A DNA stretch of 64,000 bases. Source: Qipengyuania sp. (GTDB lineage: Bacteria; Pseudomonadota; Alphaproteobacteria; Sphingomonadales; Sphingomonadaceae). A program made the position numbers and the translations under genes. Below, piece after piece: positions 1 to 10,401 of this stretch. Location: NCBI GenBank assembly GCA_019745075.1, contig JAIETR010000007.1:1-64000 (forward strand), in the 5' to 3' direction. The notes under the pieces are model-generated. The model saw only the letters and a list, made by a program, of their open reading frames with translations, ran no database searches and was not told where the DNA came from. The number at the start of each line of letters is the position of its first letter. Position 1 is the stretch's first letter.

Positions 1-1313
1 TCGGCTTCGGGGATTGTCGCCGACTTGGGGCGAATGCGGAGGTCGGATCGGGTGAGCGTCGATAGCGATAGGCCCAACATTTCATCGAAACTTTGAACCA
101 ATGGTTGTCTTTGTTCTTCGCTGAATGCGGAGTCCGCTAGTGCATCCTCGACGACTGTCAGACCGCTTGCAGTGTTGAGATCTTCGCTGAGGGCAGCTGC
201 AAGCTCACCAAGATAGTCGCGGGAGACGGGTCGGTTCTCAAGGCGTCGCGCCGTTCCAGGCCGCCCAACAAAGCTATTCGCCGCCATCACTAAGCGTTTC
301 AATCGAATCTGCGCGGCCTGAAGCCCCTCCCACGAGAACTCCAGTTCGCTGCGGTAGTGCGCCTGGAGGCACAACATGCGGTAGGCGAGCGGATGGTAGC
401 CCCTGTCGATCAGGAGCTGGAGGCGGAGGAATTCGCCGCTCGATTTCGACATCTTGCCGCTGCGCTCGACCAGGAAGTTGTTGTGCATCCAGATGGTCGC
501 CCCGCTCGCGTCGGAGCAGGTGTGCGCCTGGTTCTGCGCGATCTCGTTCGGATGGTGGATTTCGCGGTGGTCGATGCCGCCGGTGTGGATGTCGAAGGGG
601 AAGCCGAGCACCGCGCCGCTCATCACGCTGCATTCGAGGTGCCATCCGGGCGCGCCGCGGCCCCAGGGGCTGTCCCATTCCATCTGGCGGGTCTCGCCGG
701 GCGGAGTCTTGCGCCAGATCGCGAAGTCGGCGGCGTTGCGCTTGCCCTCGACCGCCTCGATCCGGCTCTCGCCCGCATCGGTGCTGGCGCGTGCGAGGCG
801 GCCGTAATCGGGCACCGTCGAGACGTCGAAGTAGAGCCCGCTGTCGAGCTCGTAGCAGTGCTTGTCCGCGATCGCCTTGGCGAACTCGATCATCCGCGGG
901 ACGTAGTCGGTGGCCACGGTCCAATGGCTCGCCGCGGGCTCGCCCGCCTTCATCGGACCTCGGATGTTGAGCGCCTTGACGTCGGCCCAGAACGCCTCGG
1001 TGTAATGGCGCGCGATGTCCCAGATGCTTTGCGCCTTCTCCGCCGCGGCCTTTTCCAGCTTGTCCTCGCCCGCGTCCGCGTCGTCGGTCAGGTGGCCGAC
1101 ATCGGTGATGTTGATGACGTGGGTGAGCTGGTAGCCCTTCCAGCTCAGCGTGCGCCCGAGCACGTCGGCGAAGACATAGGCGCGCATGTTGCCGATGTGG
1201 GGGTAATTGTAGACCGTCGGGCCGCAGGTGTAGACGCGCGCCTCCCCCGCGTGGATCGGCGCGAAGGTCTCGAGGCTGCGGGTCAGCGAGTTGAACAGCT
1301 TGAGCTCGGTCAT
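1..1313 (-). CDS. cysS: Cysteine--tRNA ligase, 3' end beyond the window
   Basis: This class I aminoacyl-tRNA synthetase charges tRNA-Cys with cysteine. The visible 437 residues hold the family signatures: the N-terminal zinc cysteine and HIGH-type motif (TCGPTVYNYPHIGN, about residues 28-41), further zinc ligands (GWHLECS and the HHPNE stretch), and the KMSKS loop (GKMSKSSGEF). The frame is open through base 1, so the stop and a few dozen C-terminal residues lie outside the window; most family members are about 460-490 residues. The ATG at 1313-1311 lies 60 bases after the stop of the TpsA exoprotein gene on the same strand, so it may be read through from that operon or have its own promoter in the gap. 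Function is certain; only completeness is unknown. Confidence 0.96.
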   Translation of the reverse strand, partial: MTELKLFNSLTRSLETFAPIHAGEARVYTCGPTVYNYPHIGNMRAYVFADVLGRTLSWKGYQLTHVINITDVGHLTDDADAGEDKLEKAAAEKAQSIWDIARHYTEAFWADVKALNIRGPMKAGEPAASHWTVATDYVPRMIEFAKAIADKHCYELDSGLYFDVSTVPDYGRLARASTDAGESRIEAVEGKRNAADFAIWRKTPPGETRQMEWDSPWGRGAPGWHLECSVMSGAVLGFPFDIHTGGIDHREIHHPNEIAQNQAHTCSDASGATIWMHNNFLVERSGKMSKSSGEFLRLQLLIDRGYHPLAYRMLCLQAHYRSELEFSWEGLQAAQIRLKRLVMAANSFVGRPGTARRLENRPVSRDYLGELAAALSEDLNTASGLTVVEDALADSAFSEEQRQPLVQSFDEMLGLSLSTLTRSDLRIRPKSATIPEA

Positions 1314-1373
1314 GGCAGCGCGCTTGGCCACGACCAACCCTTCAGGTCAAGCGGCGCGCCGCACGGCCAGGCT

Positions 1374-4300
1374 CTAGCCTTCTGGCGGCTGCCACAGGTC
1401 CTCGTTGCCCGCGCCGGTCACGGGAACGTCGATCATCGGCAGGCCCGCGGGATCGTCGATCTGGCTGGTGTCGATCGGCGGCGCCTCGGGCGTGCCGTCG
1501 GCGACCCCCTCCTCGACCTCGTCGTCCTCATCCTCCCCCTTCTTGATGAAATCGCCGGTGCCGAACAGCACCGAATCCGGGGCCAGGATCAGCGGCGGCT
1601 CGGGCTCGGGGATAATCGCGCAGGCGGCGATATTGGCCAGCGCGCAGCCGTTGACCGTGGAACCGGCGGCGATCGGCGTGGTGACGGTGACGTTCTGCGC
1701 CGCACCGTTGCCGGTCGCATTGTTGACGATGCCGTTGATCACCACCAGCGTGCGCCCGTCTGGCGCGCCAGTGACGGTGAGCGCGCCGACGCTCAGCCCG
1801 CGACGCTCGTCTACCGCGGCGCCGCCGCTGTTCTGTATCAGGATCGCGTCGCGCCCCTCGAGCGTCAGACTGGCGGTGCGGAACAGGCCGATCTCGCGCA
1901 CCACGTCGGCGAGGCCGAGCCGCCGGTCGATCTCGGCGGGCGTCTTGCCGACGATGTCCGCTGCCGCCGAGGCGCTGAGCGAGGCGATCAGGCGGCCGGC
2001 GACGACGATCCGTCCGGTCGGAGCGTTGCCGCTGTCCAGAACCGACAGCGCGGCATTGGCATAATCGAGATCGACCGCGTCGCCGCTGAGCATCAGCGAA
2101 GTGCCGCTGCCCGCGCCGGCGATCGAGAGCGTGCCGCCGACATCGAGCACGCCGCTCGCGGTCAGCCCGAAGGTGCCGGCGACGGCGATCTGTCCGCCGC
2201 TCCCCGCGTTCACGGTCAGGCTGCCGACGGTGAGCGAGCCCGCGCCGTCGTTGGCGCCCGCCAGCGCCGTCACCAGCAGATCGCCGCCGCTCCGGATGCG
2301 ATCGAACTCCGCCCGATCGACCGCGAAGCCGCTGTTCGCCCCGCCGCCGAGATTGACCGGCGCGCTCGAGGCGAGCGAGATTCGCTGCGTGCCGGCATTG
2401 CCGAGCGAGCCGCCGCTCGAGATCGCCAGGTCGCCGGCCCGGAGCGCGATGGTCTGGCCGGTGGCCGGGCCGCTCAGCGTGACCAGCCCGCCCGCGGTCA
2501 TGGTCAACGCCCCGCCCGCGCTCAGGCCATCGGCGACCGATATCGCATTGGCCGCGCTCACGGAGACGGCGCCGCCGCCGTTCACCGCTTCCACGCCGAT
2601 ACCGCCCGGCGCATCGACCGGCTGTCCGACGCCGCCCACGAAGACCGATCCGCCGGTGCTGGCGAGCGCGATGTCGCCGCTCGCGGTCGCGTCGATGCGC
2701 AGGTCGCCGCCCGCGACGATGCCGATAGCGCCCGCCGTCGCGAGCGCATCGACCCGCAGCGCGCCGGGCGCGGTCAGCGTCAGCGCGGTGCCGCCGGCAT
2801 CGAGCAGCCCGCTCACCGCGACGCCGACCACCGCAACCGCGCCCCCGGTCGAGCGCACCTCGGCATCGCCGGCGGTCAGGCCGGCGAGCGCGACGGCGCC
2901 GCCGGCGCGGACCGAAGCGAAATTGCTCGCCACGACCGTGCCGCCGTCGACGGCGCCGCCCGCGTCGAGCGCGACATCGCCTTCCGAAGCCTCCAGCACA
3001 GTGAAGCTGGCACTGCCCGGCGTCGTCGCGACCACGCCAGGGGCGCCCGAGCCCGTGCCGATGGCGAGGCTTGCGCCCGACAGCGTCAGCGTGCCGCCCG
3101 ATGTCGCATCGCCGCCCGAAAGGGCCCCCACCGCCGAGAGCTCGGCATCGCCCGTCGCCGTCAGCGCGGTGAAGACCAGCTCGCCTTCGCTGGCCTGCGC
3201 CGAGAGATTGCCCCCTACGGTCCCGCTGCCGAGATCGAGCGACCGGCCGGAAAGCGTCGCGTCGCCCCCGCTGGAGAAGCTGTCGATCGAGGCCGACAGC
3301 GCCGCCGCCACGTCGAGCGTGGTGCCCGCATCGAGGCTGCCCGCGTCCAAGGCCGACCCGGTGAAGGAGAGATCGCCACCGGCGACCGCCTCGCCGATCA
3401 CGGCCGGGCTATCGGAGATCACCGACAGCGCGGCGCCCGCGATCAGCGACCCCGCGGCGATGCCGTTGCCGGCCCCTAGCGCAAGGTCGCCCCCGGCGGT
3501 GGCGGTTCCGAGGAATGCGCCCCCTTCGAGCGCCAGCGTCATGTCGCCGCCCGCCGAAAGCGTGGTCGCTTGCAAAGCGAAGGCATCGACCAAGAGATTT
3601 CCGCCCGCCGCGAGGTTCGCGACGGCGACGATCCCGCCGGACAGATCGACATCCATGGCGGCGTCGATGACGCCGCCGGCGATATCGCCCCCCGCCGCAA
3701 TCGCGATCGGCCCCGAACCGCTGGCGAGCGCGGTGAAGCTGGCGTCGCCACCGATGGATGCGCCGATGCCGCCTCCGGCCTCGGCGCCGCCGATGGCCAT
3801 GCTGCCGCCGAGCAGCGAAAGCGCCCCGCCCACCACGACATCGCCGCCGGACAGCGCGGCGGAGGCCTGGAGCAGGCCGGTGTCCGCCGTCCCGAGCGTG
3901 CCGAAGGTGAGATCGCCATCGGTTGCCAGGACCGCGAGGAAGCTGCCCGCGTATCCCCCGCCGACCTCGAACGACGCGCCGCTGAAGACCGTATAGCCGC
4001 CGCTTTCGAAAGTCCCGACGCTCCCCGCGCCCTCGGCTACGATCCCCAGGGCGCCGCCCGCCGACAGCGAGGACACCGACACCGCCGCCCCCGCGATCGC
4101 GATGTCGGTGCCCGCGACCAGGTCGCCGACATCGATATCGCCGGCGGACTCGAGTCCGATGCCCCCGGCGGCGTCGATGACTGGCGAGATACCCGAAAGC
4201 CCGGTGATGCCGCCCTCGCCCGCGGTGACGTAAACCAGCGCGGAGCTGGCGAGGTTGGTGAAGCCGACACTATTGCCTTCGAGGCGAATCGCGCCCGAGG

Positions 4301-7300
4301 TGACCGCGGTCGAGCCCAGGAACAGCGCGCCATCCGCGCGCAGCTCGATATCGCCGCCGTTCGGATCGGCGGAGCCGAGCGAGAGATCGCCGCCGGCAGC
4401 GATCCGCATGGCGTTTCCGGACCCGTATGCGAGCGATCCAACGATGAAGTCGCCCGGGGTGGAGAAGGTGCCCGTTTCGCTCCCGTCGTCGAGCTCGCCG
4501 CCGGTGGAGATGGCGCCGGCGACAAGATCGTTGCCGACCTCGATCCGGACGCTGTCGCCGCCGATCAGCGTCGCGGAGCCGGCGGCAAGGTCGGTGCCCG
4601 CGGTCAGGCGCAGGTCCGGCGCCTCGAGCGTGACGCCCGTCAGCGCCACGGCATCGTTGACGCTGCGCAGCGAAATCCGGTTGCCGGCGGTCAGGCTGCT
4701 CGGGATGTTGCCGGGGTTGAGGTCGAGCCGCTCGAGCGTGACCACCTCGAAAATGCCGCCGGTAAAGTCGATCGCGCCGGTGCGGAGCGACACCAGCCCG
4801 CTGTTGCTGGCGAGGCCGATCTCGACGTCGCCGGTCGCGGCGATGCTGCCCAGGCAGGCGCTGCCCTGCCGACACTCGGCCGACAGCAACCCGCCATCGT
4901 TGCTGAACGGTCCGAAGGGCGGCGCGTCGGTGACGTCGACGGTCAGATTGCCGGTGGCGATCGAGCTGCCGGTGGCGTCGATCGCGTCGCCGCTCAGGAA
5001 CAGCGATGCGCCGTTGGTGTCGAGGCTTCCGCCGATCACCAGCGAGGCGATCGGGGTTCCGATCGGCTCGATCAGATCGCCGATGAAGGGGCCGAAATCG
5101 ATGTCCCCTGCGCGCAGGCGAATGGAATCGAAATCGAAGGGATCGATAGCGGAGACCAGGCTTGCCCCGCTGGCGACGATAATGTCGTCGCCCGTCCGCA
5201 CGGTGATGTCGTTGTCGGAGAGGACGCTGCTGCCGCCCGCGAACTCGGCGAAGCCGCCCGATTCGATCAGGACCGATCCGCCGGCCGCGACGGTGCCGGT
5301 AATCGTCGCGCGTGCACTGGGCAGGTAGGCGTAGGCGCCGTCTTCCTCGCGGCGTCCCGCGAACAGCTCGAAATTTCCGCCCGAGGAGGCATCCCCGATG
5401 CTCGCATCGCCCCCCGCCGAGATCGAAAGATCGGTCGAGCCGCGGGTATCGCTGGCGAGGATCGAACCGGTGGCGCGGATGCCGAGATTATCGCCGCTCG
5501 CCACCACCGAGCCGACGCCGGCGAGGTAATTGCCGTTGGCATGGATATCGACCCCGCCGATCGCATAGAGCGACAGCACCCCAGGGTTGTCCGCATGCGT
5601 GATCGCGATATCCCCAGTGGACGTGCTCAGCAGCGCATAGCCGGTTTCCAGGCGACCCGTGCCGGTGAAGTCGAGCGAGATCGAGGCGCCATAAAGCTCC
5701 GCTGTCCCATCCACGACCACCGCGTTGCGCACGGCTGAAAGGCGGATGGCGGGGGTGGCGCCGGCGGGCGCGCCGTCGGCCACGGCCGACAGCGAACCGA
5801 AGCTCATCGCGGCGCCAGGAGCGGTGCTTTCATCGGTGAGGGCGATCAACCCGGCGATATCGCCGCTGGCTTGGAACGTCGCGGTGCCGACTTCGAAGCG
5901 GCTGGCGCCGTTGTCGCGCGCGGTGAGCGCGATCGAGCCGCCTGTCGCCACGCCGGATTCGGCGCTGCCGGTGAAGGTGCCAAACCGGTCGAACCCGTCG
6001 AGGCCGCCCTCGCCCGCCAACCCGCGCGCGTCGATGCCGAGATCGCCCGCGATCGCGCCGCCATCGGCGGTGATCGCCACCGCGGCGCCGGTGGCGTCGC
6101 CGCCGCGCCCGCCGCGGCCGATCCCGCTGGGTCCGCCGCCGCCGATGGTCTGGTCTCCGCCAAGGCCGCCGCTGCCGCCCACGCCGAACAGACCGAACGA
6201 CATGTCCCACGCGAACTCGGCGCCCTCGGCGGCGGTTATCGCGAGATTGCCGCCACGCGCGGCGCCGCCCATACCTCCGTCGCCGCCTTGCACGGCATTG
6301 CCGAAATCGGCTTCACCGTCCCCGCCCCAGCCGCCGGTGGCCCAAACGTCGATGCCGCCTTCGCGCACACTCGCCAGGTTCGTGCCCGCTCCCGAAAGCG
6401 TCAGCGACACATCGCCGCCGATGGCATTGCCGCCGTCTCCCCCGCTCTCGGCCGAAAATTCGACGCCGTCGCCGCCGTCGCCCGCCTGGGCCGTGGCGCT
6501 CAGGTCGAGGTAACCGAGGCCCTCGGGGTTCCGCGCCAGCGCGAGAATTGCCGTGCCCCCCTCGGCATCGCCGCCGCGCGATGCCGACAGGCCCTCGCCG
6601 TCCGGGCCGTTGCCGTCCCCGCCGGTCGCATCGGCCGAGACCACGATCCCCTGCGCCGCCAGCGATCCGCCCGCGCTCTTGCTGAAGCTCGCGGTGCCGC
6701 CGAAGGCCGAGCCTCCCTCGACCCCCGCTTTCCCGCCGGCGCCAAAGGCGTCGGCCTCGACCGAAATGCTCGAGAGGCGGGCGGTGCTGTCGCCGAGGTT
6801 CACCAGCGCGGTCCCGCCGCTGGCGTCGAGGATCGCTCCGGGTTCGGCAAAAGAGCTCGCGAAGGCTTCGGCGCTCGCCGAGACGCCGAGATCGCCGATC
6901 TCGATCGTTCCGCCCGTCGCCGTCAGCGCGGCATAGCCGCCCGTCGCCGAGCCGCTGCCTGGGGGAAAGCATTCGCAGTTCCGTGCGAATGGCAGCGCCT
7001 GCGCCGAGATCGTGAGGCTCTCACCCACCGTCAGGCCGGCATTGGCCCCGGTCATGGTCAGCACCGCCCGCCCTCCGGTCGCCAAGGTGACGCCATCGAC
7101 GTCCGCGGCATAGCCATCGCTTCGCAGCGTCATGTCGCCGCCCACCGCGATGCTGCCGCCATCGCCGATGGTGGCCTCGACCTCCCCGCCCCGCGGCGCG
7201 GTGGCGCCGAAATTGGGCGACGTGGACTGGAGGGAGAGATCGCCGCCGACCAGGATGCGGCCGCCCGGGTTGTTGGCCTCCGCGCCCGCGGCCGAAACGC

Positions 7301-8591
7301 GGAAGGAGCCCGTCTCCGAAGGGGGCCCGAAGTTGACGTCGCCGGCGACATCGATGAGCCCGCCCGCCCCGGCCGCCAGTGTCCCCTCGGCGGCCGTCAC
7401 GTCGAGCGAGAACGGCCCATTGGCGTCGCGGCCCATCGTGAGGCTCTCGCCGGCATCGGCGGAGAGCTCGACCTCGAGCGCCCTGATCGAGGTGTTGGAG
7501 GTCAGCGTCAGATCGCCGGCGGTCGATACCGCGCCCACGCTCAGGACGATCGAACCGTTTGCCGTCATGGCCGCCTCCGTCGCGGCGGCATAGCCGATCG
7601 ATCCCGACAGGAGGACGCGGACATCCTCGCCGGTGCGGAAGTCGATCGTCTGCGGATCGAAGACACTGAAATCGTCGGTGCCGATCGAGGCCGGGCCTGT
7701 CGTGGTGCCCAGATGGCGGATCTCGTTGCCGGCCTGGGCTTCTCGACCGATCGAGGCGATGATCTGCCCGTCGTTGTAAAAATTCAGGTTTCCCTGCTCG
7801 GCGCTCAGATAGAGAACCGAACCGTTGACCGTGACGTCTCCGCCCTGCTCGATGGTGGGCGCCACGATAGTGAAGCTGCTTCCCGGCTGGGCGAGAGCGA
7901 CGAGTGCGCCCTGCCGCAGGATCACCGAGGCGAAGGGATCGGCGACCCCGGTCAGGTCGACCGAGCGCCCGGGTCCCTGCTCGCGGAAATTGCCGAGATC
8001 GCTGGCGCTCAACAGCAGGCTGCCAACGTTGAAGCTGGCGCTGCCCGTCGCCAGGATGCCGCCGGGGCTGAAGAACCAGATGTTGCCGCCCACCGGGCCG
8101 ACCGAATTGGGCCCGTCGCCGAACAGATAGCTGGTCACCCGGCCCTGGAAGGCGATGCCGCGATAATTGCCGGCATTATCCGGGGTGGTGAAGACCCGGT
8201 TGATCGCGGTGAAGCTCTGGCCATTGCCGACGAAGCGCAGCTCGGTCCCCGCGGGCAGGAAATTGACATAGGAATTGCCCTGCGCGCCCCCCGGAGGGGC
8301 GGTGTCGTAGGTCGTCCAGTTGAGCACCGCGTCGCGGTTCATGGAAACGATGTCGAGCGAGCCAGAGCGGTATTCGAAGCTGGGCGCGGGCGTCGGACCG
8401 GGGACGGTGAAATCGCCCTGCGCGGCGGAGTTGGGCGTGATGCGCGGCCCGATGTCCTGCGCCAGCGCCGGGCCGAGCCCGCCTTCCGCCAGCATCAGCG
8501 CCGCCGCCAGCGCCGCGGTCGAGCCATAGAGCATCAGCCCGCGGCGGAGCGCGCCCGGCCTGCCCTTTCGCCCATCGGTCGCTCTCGCCAT
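1374..8591 (-). CDS. TpsA-type filamentous haemagglutinin-like exoprotein (two-partner secretion)
   Basis: A 2405-residue secreted protein. Residues 1-45 form a long signal peptide: a basic start, a hydrophobic core and an Ala-x-Ala site ending PALAQ. Next comes a haemagglutinin N-terminal (TPS) domain; the line IWFFSPGGILATGSASFNVG near residue 175 is the family's NPNGI...F/VNVG motif with SPGG in place of NPNG. The rest is mostly short beta-helix-like repeats rich in Gly, Ala, Ser and Asp (units of the type AGGDL...A.G.S). The last ~60 residues are acidic and proline-rich (KKGEDEDDEVEEG) and could be a surface tail. It lies 21 bases after the TpsB gene, its likely outer-membrane exporter. 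A role in adhesion or surface display is inferred from the family; no enzymatic domain is visible. Confidence 0.88.
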   Translation of the reverse strand: MARATDGRKGRPGALRRGLMLYGSTAALAAALMLAEGGLGPALAQDIGPRITPNSAAQGDFTVPGPTPAPSFEYRSGSLDIVSMNRDAVLNWTTYDTAPPGGAQGNSYVNFLPAGTELRFVGNGQSFTAINRVFTTPDNAGNYRGIAFQGRVTSYLFGDGPNSVGPVGGNIWFFSPGGILATGSASFNVGSLLLSASDLGNFREQGPGRSVDLTGVADPFASVILRQGALVALAQPGSSFTIVAPTIEQGGDVTVNGSVLYLSAEQGNLNFYNDGQIIASIGREAQAGNEIRHLGTTTGPASIGTDDFSVFDPQTIDFRTGEDVRVLLSGSIGYAAATEAAMTANGSIVLSVGAVSTAGDLTLTSNTSIRALEVELSADAGESLTMGRDANGPFSLDVTAAEGTLAAGAGGLIDVAGDVNFGPPSETGSFRVSAAGAEANNPGGRILVGGDLSLQSTSPNFGATAPRGGEVEATIGDGGSIAVGGDMTLRSDGYAADVDGVTLATGGRAVLTMTGANAGLTVGESLTISAQALPFARNCECFPPGSGSATGGYAALTATGGTIEIGDLGVSASAEAFASSFAEPGAILDASGGTALVNLGDSTARLSSISVEADAFGAGGKAGVEGGSAFGGTASFSKSAGGSLAAQGIVVSADATGGDGNGPDGEGLSASRGGDAEGGTAILALARNPEGLGYLDLSATAQAGDGGDGVEFSAESGGDGGNAIGGDVSLTLSGAGTNLASVREGGIDVWATGGWGGDGEADFGNAVQGGDGGMGGAARGGNLAITAAEGAEFAWDMSFGLFGVGGSGGLGGDQTIGGGGPSGIGRGGRGGDATGAAVAITADGGAIAGDLGIDARGLAGEGGLDGFDRFGTFTGSAESGVATGGSIALTARDNGASRFEVGTATFQASGDIAGLIALTDESTAPGAAMSFGSLSAVADGAPAGATPAIRLSAVRNAVVVDGTAELYGASISLDFTGTGRLETGYALLSTSTGDIAITHADNPGVLSLYAIGGVDIHANGNYLAGVGSVVASGDNLGIRATGSILASDTRGSTDLSISAGGDASIGDASSGGNFELFAGRREEDGAYAYLPSARATITGTVAAGGSVLIESGGFAEFAGGSSVLSDNDITVRTGDDIIVASGASLVSAIDPFDFDSIRLRAGDIDFGPFIGDLIEPIGTPIASLVIGGSLDTNGASLFLSGDAIDATGSSIATGNLTVDVTDAPPFGPFSNDGGLLSAECRQGSACLGSIAATGDVEIGLASNSGLVSLRTGAIDFTGGIFEVVTLERLDLNPGNIPSSLTAGNRISLRSVNDAVALTGVTLEAPDLRLTAGTDLAAGSATLIGGDSVRIEVGNDLVAGAISTGGELDDGSETGTFSTPGDFIVGSLAYGSGNAMRIAAGGDLSLGSADPNGGDIELRADGALFLGSTAVTSGAIRLEGNSVGFTNLASSALVYVTAGEGGITGLSGISPVIDAAGGIGLESAGDIDVGDLVAGTDIAIAGAAVSVSSLSAGGALGIVAEGAGSVGTFESGGYTVFSGASFEVGGGYAGSFLAVLATDGDLTFGTLGTADTGLLQASAALSGGDVVVGGALSLLGGSMAIGGAEAGGGIGASIGGDASFTALASGSGPIAIAAGGDIAGGVIDAAMDVDLSGGIVAVANLAAGGNLLVDAFALQATTLSAGGDMTLALEGGAFLGTATAGGDLALGAGNGIAAGSLIAGAALSVISDSPAVIGEAVAGGDLSFTGSALDAGSLDAGTTLDVAAALSASIDSFSSGGDATLSGRSLDLGSGTVGGNLSAQASEGELVFTALTATGDAELSAVGALSGGDATSGGTLTLSGASLAIGTGSGAPGVVATTPGSASFTVLEASEGDVALDAGGAVDGGTVVASNFASVRAGGAVALAGLTAGDAEVRSTGGAVAVVGVAVSGLLDAGGTALTLTAPGALRVDALATAGAIGIVAGGDLRIDATASGDIALASTGGSVFVGGVGQPVDAPGGIGVEAVNGGGAVSVSAANAISVADGLSAGGALTMTAGGLVTLSGPATGQTIALRAGDLAISSGGSLGNAGTQRISLASSAPVNLGGGANSGFAVDRAEFDRIRSGGDLLVTALAGANDGAGSLTVGSLTVNAGSGGQIAVAGTFGLTASGVLDVGGTLSIAGAGSGTSLMLSGDAVDLDYANAALSVLDSGNAPTGRIVVAGRLIASLSASAAADIVGKTPAEIDRRLGLADVVREIGLFRTASLTLEGRDAILIQNSGGAAVDERRGLSVGALTVTGAPDGRTLVVINGIVNNATGNGAAQNVTVTTPIAAGSTVNGCALANIAACAIIPEPEPPLILAPDSVLFGTGDFIKKGEDEDDEVEEGVADGTPEAPPIDTSQIDDPAGLPMIDVPVTGAGNEDLWQPPEG

Positions 8592-8612
8592 GGCCCAACC
8601 CTTTCCCCCAGC

Positions 8613-10400
8613 CTATCCGCCCAGCCGCACCGCCAGGTTGAACAAGATCCGTATGTTGCCCGTCCGTGTCGCCAGCGGCGCGGCCTCCAGCGGCACCGCC
8701 GCCAGCACCTCGGCATAGGCGCGGCGGCGGAAATTGAGCCGCGCGCCGCCGCCCACCGAATTGAGGTTCCGGACGCCCGGCGCATCGGCGAACCAGGCGT
8801 TGAAGCTGTCGTAGAAGGCGAAGCCCTGCAGCGCGCTGCCGGTCGGGCTGCGCGGCTCGAGCGAGCCCACCGCCACCTCCGCCTGCGCGCCAAAGCCGCG
8901 GTCGCCCGTCGCCGCGCCGGGATCGTAACCGCGGCCGACGGAGTAGTTTCCGCCCGAGAACTGCTCATAGGGCAGCAGATTGTCGTCCGACCACTGGAAG
9001 CGCGGCCGCCCGGTCAGCGTGATCAGGGGGCTGGGCCGAAAGGCCACTTCGGCATCGCCCCGGACCAGGAAGCCCTGCGGATCGGCGTCGAGGCGGGAAA
9101 TCGGGACCGCGCCGGGTGCGGCGCAGGCCGCCAGCGCGGGCCCGCAATCTCCGCTCGCTCCCAGCCCGGCGATGCCCTTGCGCAGCTCGATCCGGCCGCG
9201 GCTGGCCCAGCGCGGCTCGGAAATGCTGAAGCCGTTCTCGCCCGCCACGCTCGCCGGGTCCGTCTCGCGTCGTTCGAGCGCCAGCGTGAGCACACGGAGC
9301 TTGTCCTTGGAGAACGGCTGGTCCGAAAACTCGATCCGCTGGTCCACGATATCGAGCCCGCCGGTTAGATCGAGCGAGTGCGCCTGGCGCAGCAGCAGCG
9401 GATAGGTGGCATAGGCATTGACCACCAGCGTCCGGGCGAAGAACACATCGGCGCCCGGCACGTCGGGCCGGGTCCAGGCGTGAACCGCATTGACCCCGGT
9501 GCGCAGCCCGCTGCCGCCAATGGCGAATTCGTGCCGGCCCTGGACCACGAGTTGCTCGTCGAAATCGGCGGTGGCGAAACCGCTCAGCTCGGTCCGGTCG
9601 GCGAGGCCGGTCAGCCCGTTGACGCGCACCCGCGCCTGCGCGCCCCAGGGCCCGACCTGGTTCGAGCCGTAGTTCTGCAGCGCCAGATCGGCTTCGAACC
9701 GCTGATCGATCACATCGACCACGCCGACCAGGTCGCCGGGCCTGGCCTCGGCGCCGGAGGCGCGGGCCAGCGTCATGCGGACATCCATCCCCGGAATGCG
9801 CCGCGCCAGCAGCAGCGCGCGCTCGGCGGCGCGGGTATCGAACACGCCCTCTTCGCGCAGCGGCGCGAGATAGCGTTCGACCATCGGCCCCGACCGCCCG
9901 GTGTCGCCGCGAATCACGAAGCTGACCAGCCGCGCGACCACCACCTCGAAGCGCACCGTGCCGCTCTCGATGGTCTGGACCGGTACCTGCACGCTGGCGA
10001 CATAGCCGGCATCGCGCAGCAGCGTGGCGGCGCGGTCGCGGATGTCGCAGATCGTCGCGACCGCTATTTCCTGCCCGGCATAGCCGCGCCAGGCGGCGTC
10101 GAGCAGTCCAGGCTCGACTCCCTCCGCGCCGGCAAAGACGACCGAGGCGAGCGTCAGCTCGATCGCCGAGAACTTGGGATCGGCGAGCGGGCAGGGCGCG
10201 CGCGCGAAGGCGGCCGAGGCGTCGATCGCCTCGCTGCCTTCGCGCAGCTGGCGGTCGATCTCCTGCCGCAGGACTTCCTCGCGCGTCGGGGCGGGCTGGA
10301 TCGCGGACTGGGCCGAAGCCGCGACCGGCAGCGACCCCAGCACCAGCGTTCCGGCGGTGCGGGCGAGGCTCCCAAGCCGTCTGCGCGCGGAGGCCCTCAT
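8613..10400 (-). CDS. TpsB outer-membrane transporter, ShlB/FhaC/HecB family
   Basis: A 595-residue two-partner-secretion pore expected to move the adjacent TpsA protein across the outer membrane. I chose the ATG at 10400 over an upstream start because it follows the CHAT stop by one base (translational coupling) and places a signal peptide (LVLGSLPVAASAQ) near the N-terminus. POTRA-like sequence follows around residues 75-190 (AIELTLASVVFAGAEG; GTVRFEVVVARLVSFVIRG), then a ~400-residue beta-barrel with alternating strands. The C-terminus ends NLAVRLGG rather than the aromatic residue usual for outer-membrane barrels; this is a minor oddity. It is the middle gene of a CHAT-TpsB-TpsA operon. 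Family assignment is strong; the substrate is inferred from adjacency. Confidence 0.88.
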   Translation of the reverse strand: MRASARRRLGSLARTAGTLVLGSLPVAASAQSAIQPAPTREEVLRQEIDRQLREGSEAIDASAAFARAPCPLADPKFSAIELTLASVVFAGAEGVEPGLLDAAWRGYAGQEIAVATICDIRDRAATLLRDAGYVASVQVPVQTIESGTVRFEVVVARLVSFVIRGDTGRSGPMVERYLAPLREEGVFDTRAAERALLLARRIPGMDVRMTLARASGAEARPGDLVGVVDVIDQRFEADLALQNYGSNQVGPWGAQARVRVNGLTGLADRTELSGFATADFDEQLVVQGRHEFAIGGSGLRTGVNAVHAWTRPDVPGADVFFARTLVVNAYATYPLLLRQAHSLDLTGGLDIVDQRIEFSDQPFSKDKLRVLTLALERRETDPASVAGENGFSISEPRWASRGRIELRKGIAGLGASGDCGPALAACAAPGAVPISRLDADPQGFLVRGDAEVAFRPSPLITLTGRPRFQWSDDNLLPYEQFSGGNYSVGRGYDPGAATGDRGFGAQAEVAVGSLEPRSPTGSALQGFAFYDSFNAWFADAPGVRNLNSVGGGARLNFRRRAYAEVLAAVPLEAAPLATRTGNIRILFNLAVRLGG

Positions 10401-10401
10401 G

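Noticed and set aside
357-3479. Long plus-strand open frame opposite the cysS and TpsA genes
   Set aside because: It lies antisense to two well-supported genes and has the Arg/Ala/Gly/Asp-biased composition of a GC-rich shadow frame, with no recognisable domain.
5871-9368. 1165-codon plus-strand frame opposite TpsA and TpsB
   Set aside because: Shadow of the GC-rich repeats on the other strand; composition unlike any protein family.
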